Of a stretch of DNA of 64,000 bases, positions 27,410 to 34,893 are shown piece after piece. The DNA lies in the NCBI GenBank assembly GCA_947475525.1, contig CANJMI010000023.1, positions 1-64,000 on the forward strand, written 5' to 3'. The notes below the pieces were generated by a model that saw nothing but the letters and a program-made list of their open reading frames with translations, was not told the DNA's origin and did not search any database. The number at the start of each line of letters is the position of its first letter. The stretch's first letter is position 1. Source of the stretch: Polyangiaceae bacterium (lineage in GTDB: Bacteria; Myxococcota_A; Polyangia; Polyangiales; Polyangiaceae). The position numbers were made by a program, and so were the translations under genes.

Positions 27410-28066
27410 TCAGAAGGTCTCGCTCGGCGGGTAATTGGCAGTTAGGTTGACGATGTAGCGCGCGTGCTGGTGGGGCACGGAATCCCAGTCGGGCGTAGGA
27501 AGCGCCTTCTCGATGCACGCGAAGAGCTCCTTCGATTGCTCTTTGGACAGCGTCGTCGACTTTCCGCGATTCAACTTACGAAGCTTCTTGCGAAAGTCGA
27601 GATCGAGAACATAGCTCACCACCGCTCCCGTCTTGGAAGGGGGCGCGCACATGCCGTTCTCTTTCACCGCACGCGTGAGAGCATCTTCAAAAAATGTAAT
27701 GTGATCGCAGCGCTCCGGAGGGGTCTTGCCGGGGCCAGGATCGGAACAGCGCAACGTTTTAAACGGCTCAAGTTTCACTTTGGATTCGGTCGCGCGGGGA
27801 TCGGTGAGTGACACATAGGGCGCCCCACTGCCACCCACAGAAGGAGCCCCGCTGGCGCTCTCCCCGGCACTATCGGCCGCGAGCGTGCCGAGCTTCGCTT
27901 GCTCCGGGCGGCGCCAAAGGTAGAGCGGCACCGCAACCAAGACCAAACCAACGACGAGGCCGAGGATCATTTGAACCCGAACGGGCTGTTGACCCCCTGA
28001 GCCGAGTTGCCGATAGGGTGACGGCCGCGAAGGCGGCAACGATGGTAGTCGCGAAGGCGAGCTCAC
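27410..28066 (-). CDS. Single-pass membrane protein of unknown function
   Basis: The GTG at 28066 overlaps the kinase stop as GTGA, which makes it the preferred start; the frame extends 12 codons further back. The 218-residue product has a Pro/Ser-rich cytoplasmic N-terminus, one transmembrane helix (MILGLVVGLVLVAVPLYLW, near residue 33) and an extracytoplasmic domain with Cys pairs (LRCSDPG, ERCDHIT) and a Lys/Arg-rich stretch. No family is recognised. Tight coupling to the kinase-FHA gene suggests a partner or target of that kinase. Confidence 0.7.
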   Translation of the reverse strand: MSSPSRLPSLPPSRPSPYRQLGSGGQQPVRVQMILGLVVGLVLVAVPLYLWRRPEQAKLGTLAADSAGESASGAPSVGGSGAPYVSLTDPRATESKVKLEPFKTLRCSDPGPGKTPPERCDHITFFEDALTRAVKENGMCAPPSKTGAVVSYVLDLDFRKKLRKLNRGKSTTLSKEQSKELFACIEKALPTPDWDSVPHQHARYIVNLTANYPPSETF

Positions 28067-29754
28067 TCGATCAAGCTCTTGGAACTCTTGCCCGGTTCCC
28101 ACTTCACGAGAGTCGCAACGAGCTCGACCGTGTCGGGCAGCAAGCCGCGCACTTGAGCCAGGACCTGCTCAACAATTTGCCGAGCCTCGTCGAGGGACGG
28201 ACCGACCATCGATACGACGAATTTCAACGGCCCGTTGCGACCGGCGACGACAGGCAGAAGCGCGGTCGAAAGCATTTCGGTGAGCTCGATGACCCGCGCC
28301 GCCGCACGACGCATCGCCAGCATCTCGAGGATTGTCGGTCGGTCGCTGACCTGGCGGTTCGGACCGCGCAACTCGTAGCGCGCGACCTGCATCGGCGCCT
28401 CGTACCATTCGGCGAACTCGCACTCGTTGGTCACCGCATGCAGCAGGTGCTCTTTCACGAGCAAGCCGGTGAGCCCGTCGCGCTGCAGCAGAAAGTCGCG
28501 CGCCCGAGCGTGGAGTTTGTTGGTCGGCTGGAAGTTAACGAGCTTGACCCGCGCCTCGCCGACCTGCCCCTCGCCACCTTGAATGATCGTGAGGTGCTTT
28601 TTGCGTTCGTAGTCGTGATCGGCGTAACTGCCGTTGGTGCTGCCGGCGTCGTCGACAATCCAGCTGCCGTTGTGCCATCGCAACGTGGCGTGTTGGCCCG
28701 AAACGGTCGCTTCAGGGATGCAGATATCGGCGGCGGAGTGGCGGCCGATCGACAACTCCAACTTGTTCAACGGGAAGAGCTCACCGACGACATCGGGCGT
28801 GTTCGTCGCGTAGGTCACGAGCAGGCTCTGAGCTTCTGGCGAAAAAGTCTGCGTCTGCGCGCGGCCGAGCGGCGGCCCCGCATTCAAGCGCGGGCGCGGC
28901 ACCTGCTGAGCATTCGACGTGAGCTGAAACGGGTTGAAAAAGCGCATATAACGCGCAAACGGACGGTCCCCGGCTTCGCTTGCGAGCGCGTTGAAGATCT
29001 GCCGCACTTCGTCGACTGCAAGCTTCGACGGCACATCGAACATGATCTGCTGCCGCATGGACTTAGCGCGGGGTTTGTAGCCGGGCTCGGGCACCCGACA
29101 GGTCCACATTTCCAGCAGAGTCAGAGCCAAAGCGTAGACGTCGTCCTGCTCACTCGCGCCGCCGCTGCGAAGCCGCTCGGGAGCCATGTAGTTCGGGGTA
29201 CCGCCGTCCGGTGGCGCCCCCGGCCGTCGCGACGCGCCACGTGCACGCTCCTGCGCGAAACCAAAATCGAGAATGATCGCTCGGTCATCGGTGACCATGA
29301 CGTTACCGGGCTTGAAGTCACCGTGAACGAGGCCAGCCGCATGAATGGCTGCGAGTCCACCGCAAACCTCGGAGGCGATTTTGCGAAATTCGTCGGCGTC
29401 GTAGCCGCCGGAGGCCTTCTTGCGACGGATGTGAGTGTGAAGCGTCTGACCCGGGATGTGCTCCATCACGAGGACGGGCCCCCACGGGCTCGGCGCGAGG
29501 TCGTGCACGCGACACACGTTGGGGTGACCCACGGAACGCGCGAGGATCGCCTCCTGCCGAAGCGCCTCATCGTCGCCCGGCTGTCGCGATTCATCGCGCA
29601 CCACCTTCAGCGCCACGGTCTGCTGAGTTGAGCGGTCGTAGGCAAGGAATACCTCGCCCATGCCTCCTTTGCCGAGGCTCTGTCGGACCTCGTAGCGGTC
29701 GTTGATTAACGTCCGCTTCGTGATCTGTCCTGAGGTTTCCGTGTTGTCTTCCAC
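28063..29754 (-). CDS. Ser/Thr kinase - FHA - degenerate GGDEF fusion
   Basis: 563 residues. The kinase domain (about 21-280) has GKGGMGEVF, the VALK lysine (K50), HGDFKPGN (144-151) where most kinases have HRD, DFGFA (163-167) and the APE motif. An FHA domain follows (about 323-405: SIGRHSAADI, SGQHATL, DDAGSTNGS), a phosphothreonine-binding module. The C-terminal 150 residues start like a diguanylate cyclase (RDGLTGLLVKEHLLHAV) but the signature RYGGDEF is RNGPLKF (506-512), so it cannot make cyclic di-GMP by the normal mechanism. First gene of a four-gene operon. Confidence 0.9.
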   Translation of the reverse strand: MEDNTETSGQITKRTLINDRYEVRQSLGKGGMGEVFLAYDRSTQQTVALKVVRDESRQPGDDEALRQEAILARSVGHPNVCRVHDLAPSPWGPVLVMEHIPGQTLHTHIRRKKASGGYDADEFRKIASEVCGGLAAIHAAGLVHGDFKPGNVMVTDDRAIILDFGFAQERARGASRRPGAPPDGGTPNYMAPERLRSGGASEQDDVYALALTLLEMWTCRVPEPGYKPRAKSMRQQIMFDVPSKLAVDEVRQIFNALASEAGDRPFARYMRFFNPFQLTSNAQQVPRPRLNAGPPLGRAQTQTFSPEAQSLLVTYATNTPDVVGELFPLNKLELSIGRHSAADICIPEATVSGQHATLRWHNGSWIVDDAGSTNGSYADHDYERKKHLTIIQGGEGQVGEARVKLVNFQPTNKLHARARDFLLQRDGLTGLLVKEHLLHAVTNECEFAEWYEAPMQVARYELRGPNRQVSDRPTILEMLAMRRAAARVIELTEMLSTALLPVVAGRNGPLKFVVSMVGPSLDEARQIVEQVLAQVRGLLPDTVELVATLVKWEPGKSSKSLIE

Positions 29755-29880
29755 GCGAGGTCGCCGAGCAACGTAGCAAATCCCGCCTGCGACGGGAAAA
29801 TGAATCCCGGAGGAGCGCTCGACGGCGACGCACGCCTTTTATTTAAGCGGCCCGAGAGCCGTGCTAGCCCCGAAGGCATC

Positions 29881-30564
29881 ATGATGCTGATTCGAGATTT
29901 TGCCGCGCCGCGGTTCGCCGCTCTAACGATTATGGTGCTCGCCCCGTTCGCTTACGGCTGCGCTTCCCGAGTCGTTCCTTTCGATTCGCTCGATAAGGCC
30001 CAAATCACGATTTACAAAATTCAGCCGCCGCAGCCCGTCGCGTTGCCCCCTGCGGTTGGGGCCCTCGGCAACCCACTCGCGCCATTTCTGCAGCAGCTCG
30101 GCCTCCCGCCCGAATTGCAGCAGCAAGCGAACGACGCCGTGAAGCAGTGGACGCAGCTGGGGATCCCGGGCTTGCCGGCGATTCCGGGGCTGACGCCACC
30201 GCAGGCGCAGCCGACCCCCCAAGCGCCGCCGATGCCGATGTTCCGCAACCAGTGGCAAATCGTCGACCAACGCCCGGTGATGGACGACGCGACCCGCGCG
30301 CAACTCCTCGATCTCTTCGGCACCGCCGACAACTTTAACGCGCAGCCGGCACGTTGCTGGACGCCTGGCCTTGCCATATCGTTCGCGGATCCGAGCAAGC
30401 CAGAGCCCGTAGACGTTGTGATTTCGTTGAACTGCGGAGCTGCGAACGGCTTTGGCTTCGCGTGGCCGCATGCGAACAGCTACAGCTTGCAACCCCAAGC
30501 CAGCCAATCGCTGTCGCAGCTCTACCAGAGCTTGTTTGGACCCGTTCCGCCGCAAGGTGTCTGA
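29881..30564 (+). CDS. Lipoprotein of unknown function
   Basis: ATG 29881 is chosen for the AAGG 5 nt upstream; the frame is open further back without a good ribosome site. The 227-residue product has a lipoprotein signal ending FAYGCAS, a Pro/Gln-rich middle (LPAIPGLTPPQAQPTPQAPP) and a C-terminal half with a Cys pair (ARCWTPG, LNCGAAN). No family is recognised. It is followed, with an 8-nt overlap, by the hydrolase gene. Confidence 0.7.
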   Translation: MMLIRDFAAPRFAALTIMVLAPFAYGCASRVVPFDSLDKAQITIYKIQPPQPVALPPAVGALGNPLAPFLQQLGLPPELQQQANDAVKQWTQLGIPGLPAIPGLTPPQAQPTPQAPPMPMFRNQWQIVDQRPVMDDATRAQLLDLFGTADNFNAQPARCWTPGLAISFADPSKPEPVDVVISLNCGAANGFGFAWPHANSYSLQPQASQSLSQLYQSLFGPVPPQGV

Positions 30565-31528
30565 GAGCCTCCGTGCATTGAGCGGCCTCGCCCTCGTCGT
30601 GACGAGCGCGGCGGTGGCCTTAGGTGGGCTCGCGATAACCGGGGAGGCGACGACCGCCCACACGCGTGCCCCAGGCTCGGCGAGCGCGCCTGACCTGACC
30701 GGCGCCGCGGCGTCCGCGCACCCATCGGCGGCTGCGTCGGACGCGCCCCCAGCCGAGGACATGTCGACGAGTGAAGCGCCGGGGTGCACCATCCCGGATC
30801 CGGGCACGGGACCCTACCGTGAGGTGGCGCTCGGCGTCGCGAACGCGCGGCTTCACGTCCCCGCGAAAGTGCCGGAGCACTTCACGCTGCTCGTCCACTT
30901 CCATGGCGGGGAACCGGTTCGCAGGCTCTTGGCGAACCGCGACCTCGGACTCGTGTACGCAACCATCGACGCGGGCGTCGGCTCGCAGCGTTACGCGGCA
31001 ACGGTGGACGTGCACCTACGGGAGCGCTTGTTTCACGCGGTCGAGGAGAGCACGGGCCGCACCATCGGAAAGCTTGTCCTCTCCTCCTGGAGCGCGGGCT
31101 ACGGGGCGATGCGCGCGTGGCTAACGATGGCGCCCGGCTCGGCGCAGGCACTCGTATTTCTCGACTCGATCCACGCTTCCTACGGAGCGGATGGCACGGC
31201 CGACCCGGGTGAACTCCGCCCATTCTTCGAGCTCGCGTCGCACGCCACGAACGGCTCTCCCTTCATGTGGCTAAGCCACTCCGCCATCGTCCCGCCGGGC
31301 TACGCCTCGACCACCGAAGTTGCCGATGCCATCCTCCAGCACGTCCAAGGACAACGCCGCTACGACGGACTGCAGCCCGAGCATGGCGTCCTCACGAAGA
31401 CGCGCGTCGATCGAGGCGCATTCCACGTGCGCGGCACGACGGGCGGAAACGAAGCCGCACACTGCGCGCACCTGAAGATGCTACCCGCGATCCTCGAGCG
31501 CGACGTGTTGCCGTACCTCGCGCGCTGA
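30557..31528 (+). CDS. Secreted alpha/beta hydrolase-like protein
   Basis: GTG 30557 overlaps the preceding stop by 8 nt and begins a signal-like segment (LRALSGLALVVTSAAVALGGL). After an Ala/Ser-rich linker the domain shows LLVHFHGGEP, matching the oxyanion-hole strand, then LVLSSWSAGYGAMRAW with the nucleophile elbow SWSAG, and a late His (GNEAAHCAHLKMLP) that may complete the triad. The substrate is unknown; polymer or ester hydrolysis is a guess. Confidence 0.65.
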   Translation: MSESLRALSGLALVVTSAAVALGGLAITGEATTAHTRAPGSASAPDLTGAAASAHPSAAASDAPPAEDMSTSEAPGCTIPDPGTGPYREVALGVANARLHVPAKVPEHFTLLVHFHGGEPVRRLLANRDLGLVYATIDAGVGSQRYAATVDVHLRERLFHAVEESTGRTIGKLVLSSWSAGYGAMRAWLTMAPGSAQALVFLDSIHASYGADGTADPGELRPFFELASHATNGSPFMWLSHSAIVPPGYASTTEVADAILQHVQGQRRYDGLQPEHGVLTKTRVDRGAFHVRGTTGGNEAAHCAHLKMLPAILERDVLPYLAR

Positions 31529-31614
31529 CCCCTACCCTCGCGCGATGGGCCAATGCCGGACCGGACGTCCCCGTCGAGACGGGCCGCGCTCGTCCTCACA
31601 TCGCGTAAGTTTCG

Positions 31615-33165
31615 CTAATACGCCTTCGCTACCACGACCCGCTGAGGACTCGGCTTGCCCGTGGCGATGCAACTGCCCGTCTCGCCATCGTGCTCGTTCG
31701 GAATGCAGCGGACGGTGAGTTTGTGTTCTTTCAATTTCTCCTCGGCCGCAGGATCACACGCCCAGTGAACAAGTGCGAAGCCGCCAGTCGGCTCGTTCGA
31801 GCCCTCCTTCGGCGCGAAGTAGCTGACGAGCTCATCCCAAGAATCGATGCGGACGGTGTTGTCGGCGCGGTGCTGTTTCGCCCGCGCGAGGAGGGTGTCT
31901 TGAATCGACCCCAAAAGCGCGGTCACGCTCGAGACGAACTCCGTCGCCGTCGACGTGTGCTTGTCCTTCACCGGCTCGTCACGCCGCGCGTACACGACAC
32001 TGCCCGACTCAACGTCGCGCGGGCCGACCTCGACGCGAAGCGGCACGCCCTTTTTCACCCAGCCCCAGTTTTTTTCGCCGCCGCGGAGATCGCGGGTATC
32101 GATCTCAACCTCGAGGTCGCGTCCTCCGTAACGCTTCGAGCGGAGTTCGGCCGCGAGGCTCTCCACGAACGGCATCACTTTGGCACGCGTCTCCTCGTCC
32201 CTGAAAATGGGGAGGATCACGACGTGTGTAGGAGCGAGCTTCGGCGGCAACACCATCCCGTCATCATCGGCGTGAGTCATGATCAGCGCCCCGACGAGAC
32301 GCGTCGACACGCCCCAGGAGGTGGTCCACACGTACTCTTCGCGCTCGTCCTTCGACTGAAACTTGATGCCGCACGCGTGGGCGAAATTCTGTCCGAGGAA
32401 GTGCGAGGTGCCGGCCTGTAGTGCCTTGCGATCCTGCATCATCGCTTCGATGCAGTAGGTTTCCACTGCGCCTGGAAAGCGCTCGCCTTCGGTCTTCCTG
32501 CCCTTGAGCACGGGCACGGCCATCGTGTTCTCGGCGAAGTCCGCGTACACATCGAGCATCTTGAGCGTCTCTTCCACGGCCTCGGCCTCCGTCGCGTGGG
32601 CCGTGTGGCCCTCTTGCCAGAGGAACTCGGTCGTGCGGAGAAAGAGGCGCGTGCGCAGCTCCCAGCGAACCACATTCGCCCACTGATTGATGAGCAGCGG
32701 CAAATCACGGTAGCTTTTCACCCAGCCGGCGAACGCTTCGCCGATGATCGTCTCGGACGTCGGTCGCACGATAAGCGGCTCTTCGAGCTCGGCCTCAGGG
32801 TCCGGGATGAGGCCCCCATCGGGCCCCGCGATCAAGCGATAGTGCGTGACGATTGCGCACTCTTTCGCGAATCCTGCGACGTGCTTCGCTTCGCGCTCGA
32901 GGAACGATTTCGGGATGAAAAGCGGGAAATACGCGTTCTTGTGGCCCGTGGCCTTGAACATCCCGTCGAGCACGCGCTGCATGTTCTCCCACAGCGCGTA
33001 GCCCCACGGCTTGATGATCATGCAACCGCGCACGGCCGAGTTCTCCGCCATGTCCGCGGCGCGCACGACCTGCTGGTACCACTCGGGGTAGTCCTCCGCC
33101 CGGGTCGGAGAAATTCCGGTCTGCGCCTTGCTCTTCTGCTGGTGCTGCTGCTTGCCCTGACTCAC
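31615..33165 (-). CDS. proS: Prolyl-tRNA synthetase, eukaryote/archaea-like type
   Basis: About 516 residues with class II motifs: motif 1 region (RGCMIIKPWGYALWENMQRVLD), motif 2 (RWELRTRLFLRTTEFLWQEGHTAH) and the motif 3 region (YVWTTSWGVSTRLVGALIMTHAD). There is no bacterial INS editing insertion, and the end (QRVVVAKAY) with the preceding C-terminal domain places it in the ProS type 3 (archaeal/eukaryotic-like) group. GTG 33165 is preferred over GTG or other starts in the arginine-rich 5' extension. It lies 51 nt downstream of the DUF4920 lipoprotein on the same strand. Confidence 0.92.
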   Translation of the reverse strand: MSQGKQQHQQKSKAQTGISPTRAEDYPEWYQQVVRAADMAENSAVRGCMIIKPWGYALWENMQRVLDGMFKATGHKNAYFPLFIPKSFLEREAKHVAGFAKECAIVTHYRLIAGPDGGLIPDPEAELEEPLIVRPTSETIIGEAFAGWVKSYRDLPLLINQWANVVRWELRTRLFLRTTEFLWQEGHTAHATEAEAVEETLKMLDVYADFAENTMAVPVLKGRKTEGERFPGAVETYCIEAMMQDRKALQAGTSHFLGQNFAHACGIKFQSKDEREEYVWTTSWGVSTRLVGALIMTHADDDGMVLPPKLAPTHVVILPIFRDEETRAKVMPFVESLAAELRSKRYGGRDLEVEIDTRDLRGGEKNWGWVKKGVPLRVEVGPRDVESGSVVYARRDEPVKDKHTSTATEFVSSVTALLGSIQDTLLARAKQHRADNTVRIDSWDELVSYFAPKEGSNEPTGGFALVHWACDPAAEEKLKEHKLTVRCIPNEHDGETGSCIATGKPSPQRVVVAKAY

Positions 33166-33216
33166 GGTCGACGAATTACGCCGCCGGCGCGCGCGGCGCA
33201 AGACGGGACGCGCGAA

Positions 33217-33894
33217 TCAATCCAGGAGGCGCACGGCCATCGCCGTGACCATGAACTCTTGCTGCGGACCATCGACCTTCGCCGGATCCTTGCCGCCATC
33301 TTCAGCGAGGTGCTTGGCGAAGGCGGCGGAAACGGTCTTCGCGCGGAGCAAGCCTTCGACCTCGGCGTGCTTGCCGGCGATGTCCTTCGGCATAAAGAAC
33401 TGATGCTCTTTGGTGAAGATGCGCGCCTCGGTGGTGCCGTCCTGCAACGTCAACCAGCAACCGGCCTTCTGGCAGACGGCGGAGACGGTACCGCTCACGC
33501 GCACGAGCTTGCCGGAGTCGTCGCTCGTTGCCGCGCCGCATGAAGCGACTTCCTTGCCACTCGCATCCTTCGCGTCTTTGCCCGCCGCACCGTGCGCCGC
33601 ACCGCAGCTGTGCTCGTCGCCAACCTTCGGGGCGCCCGAGCCCGCGGGGGGAGCCGAATCCTTGCCGATTCGGGCGACCGCCAGCGACAGCCCCTCGCTC
33701 GCGGGGAGCGTGAACGCGGCGCCGAACTGCTTCGGCTGCGACACGGGCTTCGCCAACGAGTCAGGCGCGCCCGCGGTGCTCCCAGGCGAGGGCTCTTGCG
33801 CGGGAGGCGGCGACGGTTGCGAATTGCAGGCGACGACAAGGACCAACAGGGCGACGGTTGCGGGCCGGAGCATGGCGCGGAGGATAGCAGACAT
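33217..33894 (-). CDS. DUF4920-like lipoprotein
   Basis: About 225 residues. The N-terminus is a lipoprotein signal (VALLVLVVAC) followed by a Pro/Ser linker. The C-terminal domain carries the DUF4920 landmarks: VSGTVSAVCQKAGCWLTLQDG, RIFTKEHQFFMPKDIAGKHAEVEG. A Cys/His-bearing insert (EHSCGAAHGAAGKD, ASCGAA) precedes it. The CxxxxCW motif hints at metal or redox binding; function is not established. The ATG at 33894 is one of several close in-frame starts. Confidence 0.7.
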   Translation of the reverse strand: MSAILRAMLRPATVALLVLVVACNSQPSPPPAQEPSPGSTAGAPDSLAKPVSQPKQFGAAFTLPASEGLSLAVARIGKDSAPPAGSGAPKVGDEHSCGAAHGAAGKDAKDASGKEVASCGAATSDDSGKLVRVSGTVSAVCQKAGCWLTLQDGTTEARIFTKEHQFFMPKDIAGKHAEVEGLLRAKTVSAAFAKHLAEDGGKDPAKVDGPQQEFMVTAMAVRLLD

Positions 33895-33945
33895 CCGCAC
33901 GTTGTTGGGACCCCAGCGTCGCCGAGGAAGCGCGCGGGCGAGCGG

Positions 33946-34893
33946 TTACTTTCCGCCGCGGCTCGCCGCTATCGCCTTCACGATGGCATCGAGTTCCGTT
34001 GCCGTAGCCTCGTCGACGCTGGCCCTGTGCGCGGTGACGTGACGCGCCGTATCCGCGGATTCGACCATCGTCAGCGCCGTGCGATGCGCCGCTCGAGCGT
34101 CACCGTCGTAGCGACCATAGCTGCGCACGAGCGCGGCCGCGATGACGTCACCCGCTTCAATGCCCTCGGCTTGTCGCGAGGCCCCAAGCGCTTGCCATGC
34201 CCAGCTCGAACCGAGGTTACCGAGCGCCCGTGCGAGGCTTGCGGCGTCGTCCTTCGACGAGGCTGTGGCAAGCTCCGCTGCGAGCGCACGAGCCGCGTCA
34301 ACCGAGCGGCACTCACCGAGGCCGTCGAGCGCCGCGAGTCGTCGAGCCCCGTCGCGCAAAGCGAGCTTCAGGACGTTACGCGAACTCGAGTCACAGAGTC
34401 GCCCGATCGCCCGGCCTGCCGTGCGCACGACCGCCGCGGGCTGCGAGGACGCGAACACGGCTTGTACTGCCGCCGACGCCCGCACGTCGCGCAAGCGACC
34501 TACCTCGGTCAGCATGCCCTCGACGAGCGCCCGTCGCTCCTCATCCGACGCGCGATTGAACGGCGTCGCATCGAACACGAGCGCATCGAGCATCGGGAAG
34601 AGCGCCGCCTTGCCGAGGTGCCGGAGCTCCGGTCCGACCTGCGGGATCGGGTTGCGAAACTGACGGTAGTTTTCTGGGAGAAAACCCTTCAGCTCCCGAA
34701 CGGCCGCAAACGACTTCGGAGCCACGCGCTTCTGCTCCGCGATGGCCGCTTGAAGCTTCGTGCGCTCCGCGATCGGCAGGTCCGCCGCTCGTGCGGCGAG
34801 GCCCTCGGCCGAGGCGACGACGGAGGTGGTACCCAGGAGGGAGAAGGCGGCGCACGCGATCACCGACGACAAATTCTTACGAGCGGTCTTCAC
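33946..34893 (-). CDS. Exported helical-repeat (HEAT-like) protein coupled to the arginine deiminase gene
   Basis: GTG 34893 overlaps the stop of the deiminase gene as GTGA. The 315-residue product has a signal peptide (SVIACAAFSLLGTTSVVASA) and then repeated two-helix units of about 30-35 residues (AALFPMLDALVFD, ASAAVQAVFASSQPAAVVRTAGRAIGRLCD, RRLAALDGLGECRS, AASLARALGNLGSS) that look like HEAT/Armadillo repeats. Such folds bind proteins, so it may present or regulate a substrate of the deiminase (inference). Confidence 0.65.
   Translation of the reverse strand: MKTARKNLSSVIACAAFSLLGTTSVVASAEGLAARAADLPIAERTKLQAAIAEQKRVAPKSFAAVRELKGFLPENYRQFRNPIPQVGPELRHLGKAALFPMLDALVFDATPFNRASDEERRALVEGMLTEVGRLRDVRASAAVQAVFASSQPAAVVRTAGRAIGRLCDSSSRNVLKLALRDGARRLAALDGLGECRSVDAARALAAELATASSKDDAASLARALGNLGSSWAWQALGASRQAEGIEAGDVIAAALVRSYGRYDGDARAAHRTALTMVESADTARHVTAHRASVDEATATELDAIVKAIAASRGGK

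Noticed and set aside
27808-29631. 607-codon open frame on the plus strand across the kinase-FHA gene
   Set aside because: It is antisense to a gene with clear kinase and FHA motifs; its translation is Arg-rich with no domain, as expected for a GC-rich shadow.
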